Shown here piece after piece: positions 10,472 through 18,564 of a stretch of 43,285 nucleotides of DNA. This DNA comes from Nitrosomonas sp. Nm166 (GTDB lineage: Bacteria; Pseudomonadota; Gammaproteobacteria; Burkholderiales; Nitrosomonadaceae), in assembly GCF_900112825.1 (NCBI RefSeq), contig NZ_FONE01000029.1, forward strand, positions 1 to 43,285, read 5' to 3'. A program made the translations under genes and the position numbers. Position 1 is the stretch's first letter. Every line of letters begins with the position of its first letter. Below the pieces are notes generated by a model that was not told where the DNA came from, made no database searches, and was given only the letters and a program-made list of their open reading frames with translations.

Positions 10472-11530
10472 ATGACGAACAACCCGATGAGGCTAATAGA
10501 TAGCGGTATCGATAGATGCATCATCAAAGCAACTTTTTCTTTGATGAGTTATTTTAAGTTATTATTTTTTAGTCTATTTACAATTTTATTCCTATTGATG
10601 ATTGGATGTAGTACCACACAGCCACCTGTTCCAGTAGTCGATCGCTCGAAAGCGGATGTAGTGGGACCCATCAATAAATCCATTGAACCAGCGAGTTCCA
10701 GTTCCTATAATCAGTTTTATATCGTACAGAAAGGGGATACGCTATACAGTATTGCACTTAATCATGGCATTGATTTCAAGAAGTTAGCTGAATGGAATCA
10801 TATCACAGACCCTAAAAACATCAAACCGGGCCAGAGAATTAGTTTGTCTGTGCCATTGTCTGCGCCAGCAAGCGATTCTCAACCTGTCTTGTTTGCTTTG
10901 CCTCAGCAACCCATAGAGACAACTCTTGAACCCAATGAACAGCCCTTCGCTACGATTCCCCAGGAAAGCGATAGGGGGAGCGAAGTAAAGGGAAACCTAA
11001 AAACAAGCCCAAAAGCCATTAAGTTACCTTTCTCAGAGCAGAATGTGGCACGGTTAAAAGATTCAGCCAATTTATCCTCTGTAGTACAGACACAACCGCC
11101 TCCCCCAGCGCTAGAAAAAAATACCAGAATTGAAGTTGCTCCTCAGCCAGAATCACAGCAGTCTGATGCTGAATGGATGTGGCCGACGACTGGCAAGTTG
11201 CTATCATCTTTTTCAAAGAATTCTAAAGGTGTAAAGATTTCCGGTCAGGCTGGACAACCGATTCTGGCTTCGGCTGCAGGTGAAGTAGTTTATAGTGGTC
11301 ACGGTTTACGTGGCTATGGAAATTTGATAATTATTAAGCATAATAATACCTTCCTCAGTGCGTATGCCCATAATAGTAAGATACTGGTAAAAGAAGGAGA
11401 GGCCGTGGTAAAGGGTCAGAAAATTGCAGAAATGGGCAATACTGACTCAGATACTATCCAGTTACATTTTGAGATACGAAAACATGGTAAGCCAGTTGAT
11501 CCGCTGGAATACTTACCTAATCCATCATGA
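10472..11530 (+). CDS. nlpD: NlpD-like lipoprotein, LysM plus degenerate LytM/M23 domain
   Basis: An outer-membrane lipoprotein that in E. coli activates the cell-division amidase AmiC. The 352-residue product has a hydrophobic segment ending in the lipobox LMIGC (Cys about 46), a LysM peptidoglycan-binding domain (about 80-127, YIVQKGDTLYSIALNHGI), a Pro/Gln/Ser-rich linker, and a C-terminal M23-like domain (about 235-350). The zinc-binding first His and Asp of active LytM enzymes are replaced (KGVKISGQ), while LHFEIRKHGKPVDPLEYLP is kept, as in catalytically inactive NlpD. The ATG at 10472 has GAGGAA 8 nt upstream but gives a long n-region; ATG 10544 (MSYFKLLFF) would give a more usual signal peptide. 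rpoS does not follow. Confidence 0.9.
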   Translation: MTNNPMRLIDSGIDRCIIKATFSLMSYFKLLFFSLFTILFLLMIGCSTTQPPVPVVDRSKADVVGPINKSIEPASSSSYNQFYIVQKGDTLYSIALNHGIDFKKLAEWNHITDPKNIKPGQRISLSVPLSAPASDSQPVLFALPQQPIETTLEPNEQPFATIPQESDRGSEVKGNLKTSPKAIKLPFSEQNVARLKDSANLSSVVQTQPPPPALEKNTRIEVAPQPESQQSDAEWMWPTTGKLLSSFSKNSKGVKISGQAGQPILASAAGEVVYSGHGLRGYGNLIIIKHNNTFLSAYAHNSKILVKEGEAVVKGQKIAEMGNTDSDTIQLHFEIRKHGKPVDPLEYLPNPS

Positions 11531-11560
11531 TGATAAAAATCAGCCAGTTCTACTTAAAAT

Positions 11561-11592
11561 AAAAAAAGCGGATAAACATATCCGCTTTTTTT
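11561..11592. terminator. Bidirectional terminator between nlpD and smbP
   Basis: A 14-bp perfect stem (A-run + GCGGATA at 11561-11574; TATCCGC + T-run at 11579-11592) with a 4-nt loop. The A and T runs on either side make it work for nlpD on the plus strand and smbP on the minus strand. Confidence 0.9.
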
Positions 11593-11608
11593 ATTTAATC
11601 TCAATTGC

Positions 11609-11956
11609 TTACTTCTCAGAATCGCGCATGTGCTTCAAAGCTTCCTCGACATGTTTTGCTGCTACATCTGCGTGATCTTGTTTTGCATGCGCGATAGCTT
11701 CATCCAGATGCTTGATTGATTCAGTCATATGCTGGCGTGCCTCTGATTTAAGCTCCTTTTCGGCAGCTTTTGCATGAGTGAGACTTTGTTGTGCATGTTC
11801 TAATAACACCTTGGCATGACCGGCTTCACCGTGAGTTTTGGCTTCTTCTGCGTGTTTTATCGCTTCTGTAGTGTGCTGATTGGTACCGGCAATTACTTGT
11901 GAATTGAAAAAGAGTGCTAATACACCGATCATTATAGTCATTCTGATGAATTTCAT
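11609..11956 (-). CDS. smbP: Small periplasmic metal-binding protein (SmbP type)
   Basis: The 115-residue precursor has a signal peptide ending near residue 23 (NSQVIA before GTNQ). The mature part of about 92 residues is built almost wholly of His-containing helical repeats such as EAIKHAEEAK, HAKAAEKE, SIKHLDEAIAHAK and KHVEEALKHM. This matches SmbP of Nitrosomonas europaea, a four-helix-bundle protein that binds copper and other metals in the periplasm, which helps an organism rich in copper enzymes. AAGGAGT precedes the ATG. It is a single gene with its own terminator. The family match is by recall of the repeat pattern, not by search. Confidence 0.9.
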   Translation of the reverse strand: MKFIRMTIMIGVLALFFNSQVIAGTNQHTTEAIKHAEEAKTHGEAGHAKVLLEHAQQSLTHAKAAEKELKSEARQHMTESIKHLDEAIAHAKQDHADVAAKHVEEALKHMRDSEK

Positions 11957-12170
11957 AATGTTACTCCTTGTATTAATTTAAAGAGGACCTAACATACCCT
12001 TTCTAGGGCTGGTGCCTAATCTCTATCAATTCAATGAGACTTTGCACAGATTACTTATAACACAAAAACATTAGAAGCTAGAACAAATTCAAGTTAATTG
12101 TATAAAAACAGATTTTAAGAAAGACTGATTTGCTTACCGATATTTATATCGAAGCTTAATGGTTGATTAA

Positions 12171-12938
12171 TCAGTTAATCAAATTATTGAGTAACTTATA
12201 ATCAATCCATTGTTTATCAAATGGGATACCTCTGATTTGAGTGAATGGTTGAGATGGCTCCCCTAGATCTGATAAAACTGCCATTGCGCCGCTGAAATCT
12301 TGTGACCGAGTGTAACCACTCACGGTGATGAGTGTAGGAATGTCGGCTGTCAGTGCGGATTTCAATCCATTTTCAGAGTCTTCTATTGCAATACATTGTT
12401 GCGCGGTTAACTGGAGTTGGTTGAGTACCCAGTAATAGATATCGGGTGCCGGTTTCTTCAGGGGCACAATATCACCAGCTCCGATCACATCGAACCAACC
12501 AATAGATTCTTCACCTAGAGTTGATTTTAGCAAAGCGGTGACATTTTCCATTGTGGTCGTTGTTGCAATCGCGATTTTTATTTTTTCCTGACGCAGCTCA
12601 TGAATCAATCGAGCAATACCAGGACGTAACGGAATACGACCTTGTTCCATTAGTGACTCAAAGTACTTGGTTTTTGTTTTGTGCAAGCTGGCAATCCAGT
12701 CCGACAAATCGCTTTTGTTGAGCGCAGCAGGCATATACCTTTCTAGATAATGTCGAATTCGCTCTTTTCCACCAGTAACTTGCAGCAGTTCACCATACAG
12801 ATCGATATCCCAATGCCAGTCGAGATTAAAATGTTTAAATGCAGCATTGAATGCAAGGCGATGACCGTCTTGCTCTGTGTCAGCAAGTGTGCCGTCTACA
12901 TCAAACAGTACGGCTTCTAATTTATTATATGTATTCAT
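12171..12938 (-). CDS. cbbY: CbbY-type HAD phosphatase (xylulose-1,5-bisphosphate phosphatase)
   Basis: A HAD-superfamily hydrolase of 255 residues. The nucleophile motif is FDVDGTLADTE (about 12-22). A cap domain carries TGGKERIRHYL, motif II is IATTTT, and motif III/IV spans FDVIGAGDIVPLKKPAPDIY and IEDSENG. The cap motif and the AGDIV...KKP string are those of CbbY, which removes the RuBisCO misfire product xylulose-1,5-bisphosphate. In many autotrophs cbbY sits in the RuBisCO operon; here it is about 15 kb from cbbL and on the other strand. A perfect 8-bp hairpin (12163-12182) overlaps its stop codon. Confidence 0.85.
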   Translation of the reverse strand: MNTYNKLEAVLFDVDGTLADTEQDGHRLAFNAAFKHFNLDWHWDIDLYGELLQVTGGKERIRHYLERYMPAALNKSDLSDWIASLHKTKTKYFESLMEQGRIPLRPGIARLIHELRQEKIKIAIATTTTMENVTALLKSTLGEESIGWFDVIGAGDIVPLKKPAPDIYYWVLNQLQLTAQQCIAIEDSENGLKSALTADIPTLITVSGYTRSQDFSGAMAVLSDLGEPSQPFTQIRGIPFDKQWIDYKLLNNLIN

Positions 12939-12959
12939 TCTATTATTCTATAAATGAGT

Positions 12960-14006
12960 TTAAGTTATTGTCAGATGGTGGTAACTGGCACGCTGCAGGC
13001 GATCAGTAATGGCTAACCAGGCAGGGTGATCAGGCGGTGCTTCTACCAGGATATAATCAAATGCTGCTTGATCGAATTCATGTAATCTTGCATACAGTTG
13101 CTTACCGTAAGAAATTGGATCTTGAGGCATGAAGAATTGCTGGATCAACGGATCCAGAAGCTGTGATTTATCAATATCGGACCACCTAATGATCAGAACC
13201 CGCAAGCTTTGTGCTGCTAATGTTGTTGCCTCCTTCTCGATTTGCGCTGTCGAGTATATTTTTAGTGGAGTTGCGGGTGCATAATGTGCTGGTAATGACC
13301 CGGATGTACGTACCGCTTGATTGACATTGTGCGCTACAATAATCGGACTATCCAGTACTGATTCAAGCGCAGATAATGCAATGCCGCCCGGCCGGAGTAC
13401 TGCGGGCAATTGGTCATGGAAACTGATGATGGTGCTTTCCAGACCTATTTCACAGGCACCACCATCTAAGATCATATCGACTTTTGAGCCCAATTCCTCT
13501 CGCACATGTGCTGCCGTAGTCGGACTAATTTTTCCAAAACGATTTGCTGATGGAGCGGCCAGTGCTTTGTCCGGTCCCAGTGCGTTAAGCAAAGCCAGCG
13601 CAACAGGGTGAGCCGGTATGCGTAGCCCCACCGTATCTTGGCCGCCTGTAACTCGATCAGATATATGACGGCTGCGCTGCAGAATCAAAGTTAATGGTCC
13701 GGGCCAGAAGTGACTGGCGAGTTTCCAGGCGAATTCCGGTATGGCTTGTGCCCAATATTGCAAATGGGAAATATTACCGATATGTACGATGAGCGGATGA
13801 TCAGTAGGGCGCTGTTTAATTGTGTAAATCTTGTTGACAGCGTATGGATTTGTAACATCAGCACCAAGACCATAGACAGTTTCGGTAGGAAAAGCCACCG
13901 TGCCGCCTTCGCATAATATGCGCGCGGCTGCGGAAATCTGGTCATGCTGTTCTGATGACAAATTTGGCCTGTTTTGAGAATATTGTGTTTGTTTCTTTAC
14001 ATACAT
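12960..14006 (-). CDS. L-threonylcarbamoyladenylate synthase, Sua5 type
   Basis: Makes threonylcarbamoyl-AMP from threonine, bicarbonate and ATP for the t6A37 modification of ANN-decoding tRNAs. The 348-residue product has an N-terminal YrdC domain (about 20-215: GGTVAFPTETVYGLGADV, KQRPTDHPLIVHI, SANRFGKISPTTAAHV) and a C-terminal Sua5 domain (about 230-345, beginning after SGSLPAHYAPATPLKIYS). The long two-domain form is thus Sua5 rather than short TsaC. It starts at ATG 14006 and lies 21 nt upstream of cbbY on the same strand, so the two are probably cotranscribed. Confidence 0.93.
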   Translation of the reverse strand: MYVKKQTQYSQNRPNLSSEQHDQISAAARILCEGGTVAFPTETVYGLGADVTNPYAVNKIYTIKQRPTDHPLIVHIGNISHLQYWAQAIPEFAWKLASHFWPGPLTLILQRSRHISDRVTGGQDTVGLRIPAHPVALALLNALGPDKALAAPSANRFGKISPTTAAHVREELGSKVDMILDGGACEIGLESTIISFHDQLPAVLRPGGIALSALESVLDSPIIVAHNVNQAVRTSGSLPAHYAPATPLKIYSTAQIEKEATTLAAQSLRVLIIRWSDIDKSQLLDPLIQQFFMPQDPISYGKQLYARLHEFDQAAFDYILVEAPPDHPAWLAITDRLQRASYHHLTIT

Positions 14007-14060
14007 ATGTTCGACTCAAATGAAAAGTCGATTAAGCGCATCAATCGTTTTAAATGAAAT

Positions 14061-15233
14061 TTAGGGTTGATTATCAGGCCAGTCATAACCCAGAATACCT
14101 TGGATCATGCGTACGAGGTAGAAACTTAGCCAATTGATAGTATTTTTGTGCCATGAGAGAAAACCTTTATTCGCTGATGTTACCGATACGGATTCTTGCA
14201 CGATTGCAGTTCTCAAGCTTGTTTTTAATTCGTTTGCAAAATCTTGATCTTCAATGATGATATTGGCCTCGCGTGCCAGGAGCAAACTAAAAGGATCGAT
14301 ATTGGAAGAACCTACGGTTGCCCAATGCTGATCAATAACAGCTACTTTGGCATGTAGATAGCTGCGGCTATATTCATAAATTTTTATTCCAGCTTGCAAT
14401 AAATTCTCATACATTGCCCGGGTCGCATGATATTGCAAACGATATTCGATTCTGCCCTGTAATAAAAGTTCGACATTTACACCGCGTTGAGCGGCATCTT
14501 TCAGCGCAGTAATAAATCTTCTTCCCGGCAGAAAATAGGCATTGGCAATGATGATTTCAGTATGCGCCTGGTGAATGGCTTGCAGATAAGCGCGCTCGAT
14601 GTCATGACGATGGCGCCAGTTATCACGAATCAAAAATGCAGCGCGTTGATTTCCATATGGTTTGTGTGTTGGTTTTATTACGACCGGATTAATCCAATGT
14701 TCCTTTAAATGTACCCATGCTACTTGTGTCCATAAGCGTCTCATACTGCTGTAGATTTGAGTGAGTATCGGGCCTTTAATAAGAACAGCATAGTCAAAAC
14801 GCGGCGTCAATTTCTCCGGATTATGCTGATCGTCAATGATATTAATTCCGCCGACGAAAGCGATCTTTGCATCGATACTGACTAATTTGCGGTGCATTCG
14901 GCGTAAACGATGGCGATGTGGCATCGAAAAGATAAATTCTGGCCTGAATATTAATACATGAATACCGGCTGTAAGCATGTTTTGTATTTCATCGCGTGAG
15001 AGGTTTTGGCAGCCATAACCATCCAGTAGCAGATGTACGGATACTCCGCGTTGTACCGCACGTATTAAAGCTTCAGAAATCCTGATACCGATCGCATCAT
15101 ATTCAAAAATATAAGTCTCTATATATATTTCAGTCTGTGCCTGCTCTATCGCAGCTTCTAGTTTTGGAAAATATTCTTCTCCATTATGTAATAAGATTAT
15201 CTGATTACCGCCAATGAAATAGGGGCTTCTCAT
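14061..15233 (-). CDS. clsB: Cardiolipin synthase B-like phospholipase D family protein
   Basis: Membrane-lipid enzyme of the PLD superfamily that joins phosphatidyl groups to form cardiolipin. Two HKD motifs are visible: MHRKLVSIDAKIAFVGGINI in the first half and LHAKVAVIDQHWATVGSSNI in the second. The length (390 residues from ATG 15233; 394 from GTG 15245) and the lack of N-terminal membrane helices fit ClsB (YbhO type) rather than ClsA. The start is uncertain because neither candidate has a clear ribosome-binding site. The tail after about residue 345 is hydrophobic and aromatic and may associate with the membrane. Confidence 0.87.
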   Translation of the reverse strand: MRSPYFIGGNQIILLHNGEEYFPKLEAAIEQAQTEIYIETYIFEYDAIGIRISEALIRAVQRGVSVHLLLDGYGCQNLSRDEIQNMLTAGIHVLIFRPEFIFSMPHRHRLRRMHRKLVSIDAKIAFVGGINIIDDQHNPEKLTPRFDYAVLIKGPILTQIYSSMRRLWTQVAWVHLKEHWINPVVIKPTHKPYGNQRAAFLIRDNWRHRHDIERAYLQAIHQAHTEIIIANAYFLPGRRFITALKDAAQRGVNVELLLQGRIEYRLQYHATRAMYENLLQAGIKIYEYSRSYLHAKVAVIDQHWATVGSSNIDPFSLLLAREANIIIEDQDFANELKTSLRTAIVQESVSVTSANKGFLSWHKNTINWLSFYLVRMIQGILGYDWPDNQP

Positions 15234-15319
15234 TTTTAGAGGCACTAGGAAACTATAAGCCTACATAAATTCAGTTCATCGATGATGCAGAATTGCACAT
15301 CATATACTGTTAGCCTTTG

Positions 15320-16417
15320 TTATGAGATTTTTAGCATTCTATCCAACGCAAGTTTTGCAAGTCTGGCTTCATCCTGAGGAACTTTGATCTGATTCACGAC
15401 ATTACCGTTGACCAAATTTTCCAGTGCCCAGACCAGATGTTGCGGATCAATGCGCGCCATCGTGGAACACATGCACACCATGGGTGACATGAATTGAACA
15501 ATTTTCTCTTGTGATTTAAATTCTTCCGTAATTCGGCTAACCAGATTAAGTTCAGTACCTACCAGCCAGCGCGTACCACTTTTCGCTTCCGCAATGGTTT
15601 TAATGATGTATTCAGTTGAGCCGACATAATCTGATGCTTTGCAAACTTCGTAGCTACATTCCGGGTGAGAGATGACAATGCCATCAGGATACTGATTACG
15701 AAAACGAATAATGTGCTGTGGTTGAAACATCTGATGAACAGAGCAATGCCCTTTCCATAATAAAATTTTGGCTTTCTTGATTTGCTCGGCAGTTAATCCG
15801 CCCATGGGTTCATCGAAGTTCCATACGGGCATTTCTTCCAGTGAAATGCCGAGTTGATGTCCACTCCAGCGGCCGAGATGCTGATCAGGAAAAAACAAAA
15901 CTTTTTCCCGTTGCTTAAACGACCATTGCAGAACCTTGGTAGCATTACTGGAGGTACAGACAATACCTTCGTGCTCGCCACAGAAAGCTTTAAGATCAGC
16001 AGCAGAATTAATATAAGTGACAGGTGTGATCGATTCATCCGGATCCAGTATTTCCGCAAGCTCACGCCAGGCACGCTCTACATTGGAGAGGCTGGCCATG
16101 TCTGCCATTGAACAGCCGGCTGCCATGTCGGGCAGAATAGCAATTTGTTCCGGGCTGGAGAGCATATCCGCAACTTCAGCCATGAAATGGACGCCACAGA
16201 AGACCAGATAATCCGCATCAGTCTGAGCCGCAAGGAAGGAAAGTTTTAAGGAATCACCTGTCAGATCTGCATGCCGGTATACATCTGCACGTTGATAGTG
16301 GTGAGCCAGAATGACAGCGCGTTTTCCCAGCATATTCTTGGCATCAATAATACGTTGGGCGCAGGTTTCATCCTCTAATTGGTCATATTTTTCAAATTCA
16401 AAAGCTTCTGCGTACAT
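15320..16417 (-). CDS. nadA: Quinolinate synthase
   Basis: A [4Fe-4S] enzyme that condenses iminoaspartate and dihydroxyacetone phosphate to quinolinate, the first ring of NAD. The 365-residue product has LGKRAVILAHHYQRADVYRHADLTGDSL near the N-terminus, and three conserved Cys regions: VFCGVHFMAE, HPECSYEVCKASDYVGST and SPMVCMCSTMARIDPQHL. The length fits the E. coli-type enzyme. It is read divergently from lptC; the shared 223-nt interval holds a tandem repeat and the lptC promoter. nadB and nadC are not in this window. Confidence 0.95.
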   Translation of the reverse strand: MYAEAFEFEKYDQLEDETCAQRIIDAKNMLGKRAVILAHHYQRADVYRHADLTGDSLKLSFLAAQTDADYLVFCGVHFMAEVADMLSSPEQIAILPDMAAGCSMADMASLSNVERAWRELAEILDPDESITPVTYINSAADLKAFCGEHEGIVCTSSNATKVLQWSFKQREKVLFFPDQHLGRWSGHQLGISLEEMPVWNFDEPMGGLTAEQIKKAKILLWKGHCSVHQMFQPQHIIRFRNQYPDGIVISHPECSYEVCKASDYVGSTEYIIKTIAEAKSGTRWLVGTELNLVSRITEEFKSQEKIVQFMSPMVCMCSTMARIDPQHLVWALENLVNGNVVNQIKVPQDEARLAKLALDRMLKIS

Positions 16418-16465
16418 TGCTAGTTTTATTTCTCAAGTGTTTTTCGAATAATAAACATTACTATA

Positions 16466-16493
16466 CTAAGATATCGGTTCTAAGATATAGGTT
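16466..16493. repeat. Tandem 14-bp direct repeat between nadA and lptC
   Basis: CTAAGATATCGGTT (16466-16479) is followed directly by CTAAGATATAGGTT (16480-16493), differing at one base. It lies about 50 nt upstream of nadA (minus strand) and 70 nt upstream of the lptC promoter, so it could be a double operator site. No known regulator is recognised from the sequence. Confidence 0.6.
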
Positions 16494-16559
16494 CAAGTTG
16501 GAATTTAAAGGCTTAGAAGAATAGTAAAAGTATCTCTTCATAAAACGGAGATTTGAGTC

Positions 16560-16568
16560 TGGTATAAT
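16560..16568 (+). promoter_or_regulatory. Extended -10 promoter of the lptCAB-rpoN operon
   Basis: TGGTATAAT is a perfect TGn-extended -10 element. The -35 region is poor, as is often the case with this promoter class. Transcription would start near 16575, giving a leader of about 65 nt before lptC. Confidence 0.6.
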
Positions 16569-16640
16569 AATTTATAAAGTGTGTATTTTCATCAAGGTCA
16601 TGCATATTCTGGAATAACAGCCACAGTCAATAATTTTTAA

Positions 16641-17207
16641 ATGACCAGTCGCCTACATTTCAGCTTTTCATTGATTTTTCTTATTTTTCTGGCTTTAATA
16701 ACATTTTGGTTAGATTGGGTTACTCGTCCGCCAGAACAAACGAGAGGTAATGATTTATATCGCAATGCGGATTATATTGTTGAAGATCTGTCCGGCATTC
16801 GAATGGATCATGAACGTGCGATTCAGCGGAAATTTGCTGCAAGGAAGCTACTTCATTATCTCAATGAAGATGTTACGCAGATGGAACAAATCAGTTTCGT
16901 AAATACTGATCCAGAGCAGCCTTTAATTCGCTTGCGGGCAGACTATGCAGAAGTGAGAGGCAAGGGCGAAAATATTTTTTTGAGAGAGAATGTAACTGCG
17001 CTAAGAGGTGCGGATGATGAGAAAGGTAAAATCACTTTGACAACTAACTTTTTGCATCTTATTCCGGATGAAAATTTAGTTAAAACGGATCAATCGGTAA
17101 CTATCTCGAGATTTAATACTGCGATTAGCGCGATCGGCCTGGAATTTAATAATCATACTGGAATGATACAGCTCTTGACACAAGTAAGAGCGGTTAATAG
17201 GAAATGA
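16641..17207 (+). CDS. lptC: LPS transport periplasmic protein LptC
   Basis: A bitopic inner-membrane protein that takes lipopolysaccharide from the LptB2FG extractor and passes it to LptA. The 188-residue product has one N-terminal transmembrane helix (about 8-26, FSLIFLIFLALITFWLDW) followed by a beta-rich periplasmic domain ending NHTGMIQLLTQVRAVNR, the usual LptC finish. Its stop overlaps the lptA start by 4 nt (ATGA), indicating translational coupling. lptF and lptG are not in the window. Confidence 0.92.
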   Translation: MTSRLHFSFSLIFLIFLALITFWLDWVTRPPEQTRGNDLYRNADYIVEDLSGIRMDHERAIQRKFAARKLLHYLNEDVTQMEQISFVNTDPEQPLIRLRADYAEVRGKGENIFLRENVTALRGADDEKGKITLTTNFLHLIPDENLVKTDQSVTISRFNTAISAIGLEFNNHTGMIQLLTQVRAVNRK

Positions 17208-17749
17208 CTGAAAAAACAGTAAAACTGATCCTTGTTGTATGCTTATTGGGCTTGTTTTTTGCCCGGCCTGTAATAGCTGAGAAAGCTGACCGCAATAAGC
17301 CTGTTTACCTCGAAGCTGATCGCGCTACCGTTGAAGATGTTAACCGTAAGGAAGCCAGTCGAGTCAGCATATTTACAGGGAATGTGATTTTAACTCAAGG
17401 AACGATGCGAATTACTGCCGATAAAGTAATTATGAAAGAAGACCTTAATGGATTTAAGCACGCAACAGCGATTGGAGATCTAGTGACTTTCCGTCAGAAG
17501 CGAGACGGTTTGGATGAATATGTGGAAGGCTGGAGCGAGCGGGTAGAGTACGATAGCAAAACGGATAAAATTGAATTGTTCCGACAGGCACGACTAAAAC
17601 GTGGTTCCGATGAAGTGCAAGGCGATTATATCTCCTATGATATGGGTAGTGAATTTTTTAAGGTGATTGGCAGTAAGGAGCGTGGCGTTGAAACGGGTCC
17701 TGACAAGCGGGTTCGGATTACTATTCAGCCTAAAAAAAAGGCTGAGTAG
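17204..17749 (+). CDS. lptA: LPS transport periplasmic protein LptA
   Basis: The periplasmic bridge protein for lipopolysaccharide. The 181-residue precursor has a signal peptide cleaved after about residue 25 (FARPVIA before EKADRN), then an OstA/LptA beta-jellyroll: YLEADRATVEDVNRKEASRV, FTGNVILTQGTMRITADKV and later HATAIGDLVTFRQKRDGLDEY. The C-terminus is Lys-rich. The length is family-typical. It overlaps lptC by 4 nt and lies 35 nt before lptB. Confidence 0.94.
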   Translation: MTEKTVKLILVVCLLGLFFARPVIAEKADRNKPVYLEADRATVEDVNRKEASRVSIFTGNVILTQGTMRITADKVIMKEDLNGFKHATAIGDLVTFRQKRDGLDEYVEGWSERVEYDSKTDKIELFRQARLKRGSDEVQGDYISYDMGSEFFKVIGSKERGVETGPDKRVRITIQPKKKAE

Positions 17750-17784
17750 TCTTAATTATGAGATTATCTGAGAAGTGAATCTAA

Positions 17785-18516
17785 TTGCAAGGAATGAGTG
17801 AGCTAAAAGCCAGTAATTTAAAAAAACGCTATAAATCACGTACCGTAGTACAGGATGTGTCTTTTTCACTTTGCAGTGGTGAAGTAGTGGGCTTGCTGGG
17901 TCCTAACGGCGCTGGAAAAACTACGTGTTTTTATATGATTGTTGGTTTGATCCCCCTCGATGGTGGCGGAGTGTACTTGGATGATCGCGATTTAAGTCAA
18001 TTACCGATCCATCAAAGAGCAAGGCTAGGATTGAGTTATCTGCCTCAAGAAGCATCGATTTTTCGACGTTTAACCGTTGAAGAGAATATTCTTGCAGTAT
18101 TAGAGTTGCAGAACCTGAAAGATAATACAAAACAGCGATATTTAGATGGCTTATTACACGATTTGCATATCAGCCATTTACGTAATAATTCTGCAATCAG
18201 TTTATCAGGAGGTGAACGCCGTCGTGTTGAAATAGCTCGTGCATTGGCATCGCAACCACGTTTCATTCTGCTGGATGAACCTTTTGCTGGCGTAGATCCA
18301 ATTGCTGTCTTAGATATACAGAAAATTGTTTCTTTCCTGAGAGAACGAAAAATTGGTGTGCTGATTACTGATCATAATGTTCGCGAGACGCTAGGAATTT
18401 GTGATCGAGCATATATCATCAGTGAAGGCCACGTGCTGGCGAAAGGCAAGCCTGATGAGATCATTCATAATGAACAGGTTAGGGAAGTCTATTTGGGAGA
18501 ACACTTCCGATTGTAA
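17785..18516 (+). CDS. lptB: LPS export ABC transporter ATP-binding protein LptB
   Basis: The cytoplasmic ATPase that powers lipopolysaccharide extraction with LptF/LptG. It shows Walker A ([11 protein letters not shown]), Q-loop, signature ([10 protein letters not shown]), Walker B ([10 protein letters not shown]) and the H-loop (ITDHNVRET). It has 243 residues from TTG 17785, which has AGAAGTG 8 nt upstream. ATG 17794 (MSELKASN, 240 residues) is also possible, but its only Shine-Dalgarno-like sequence directly abuts it. It is followed by rpoN, the classic lptB-rpoN-hpf-ptsN order. Confidence 0.95.
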   Translation: MQGMSELKASNLKKRYKSRTVVQDVSFSLCSGEVVGLLGPNGAGKTTCFYMIVGLIPLDGGGVYLDDRDLSQLPIHQRARLGLSYLPQEASIFRRLTVEENILAVLELQNLKDNTKQRYLDGLLHDLHISHLRNNSAISLSGGERRRVEIARALASQPRFILLDEPFAGVDPIAVLDIQKIVSFLRERKIGVLITDHNVRETLGICDRAYIISEGHVLAKGKPDEIIHNEQVREVYLGEHFRL

Positions 18517-18564
18517 TTTAGAAAATGAATTCAATCACTTCTTTCTGCTTGTTGTTCTAAAACC

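Noticed and set aside
12163..12182. Perfect 8-bp hairpin at the cbbY stop as a terminator
   Set aside because: No U-run follows on the minus strand and the stem is all AT apart from one G-C pair per arm; termination cannot be claimed.
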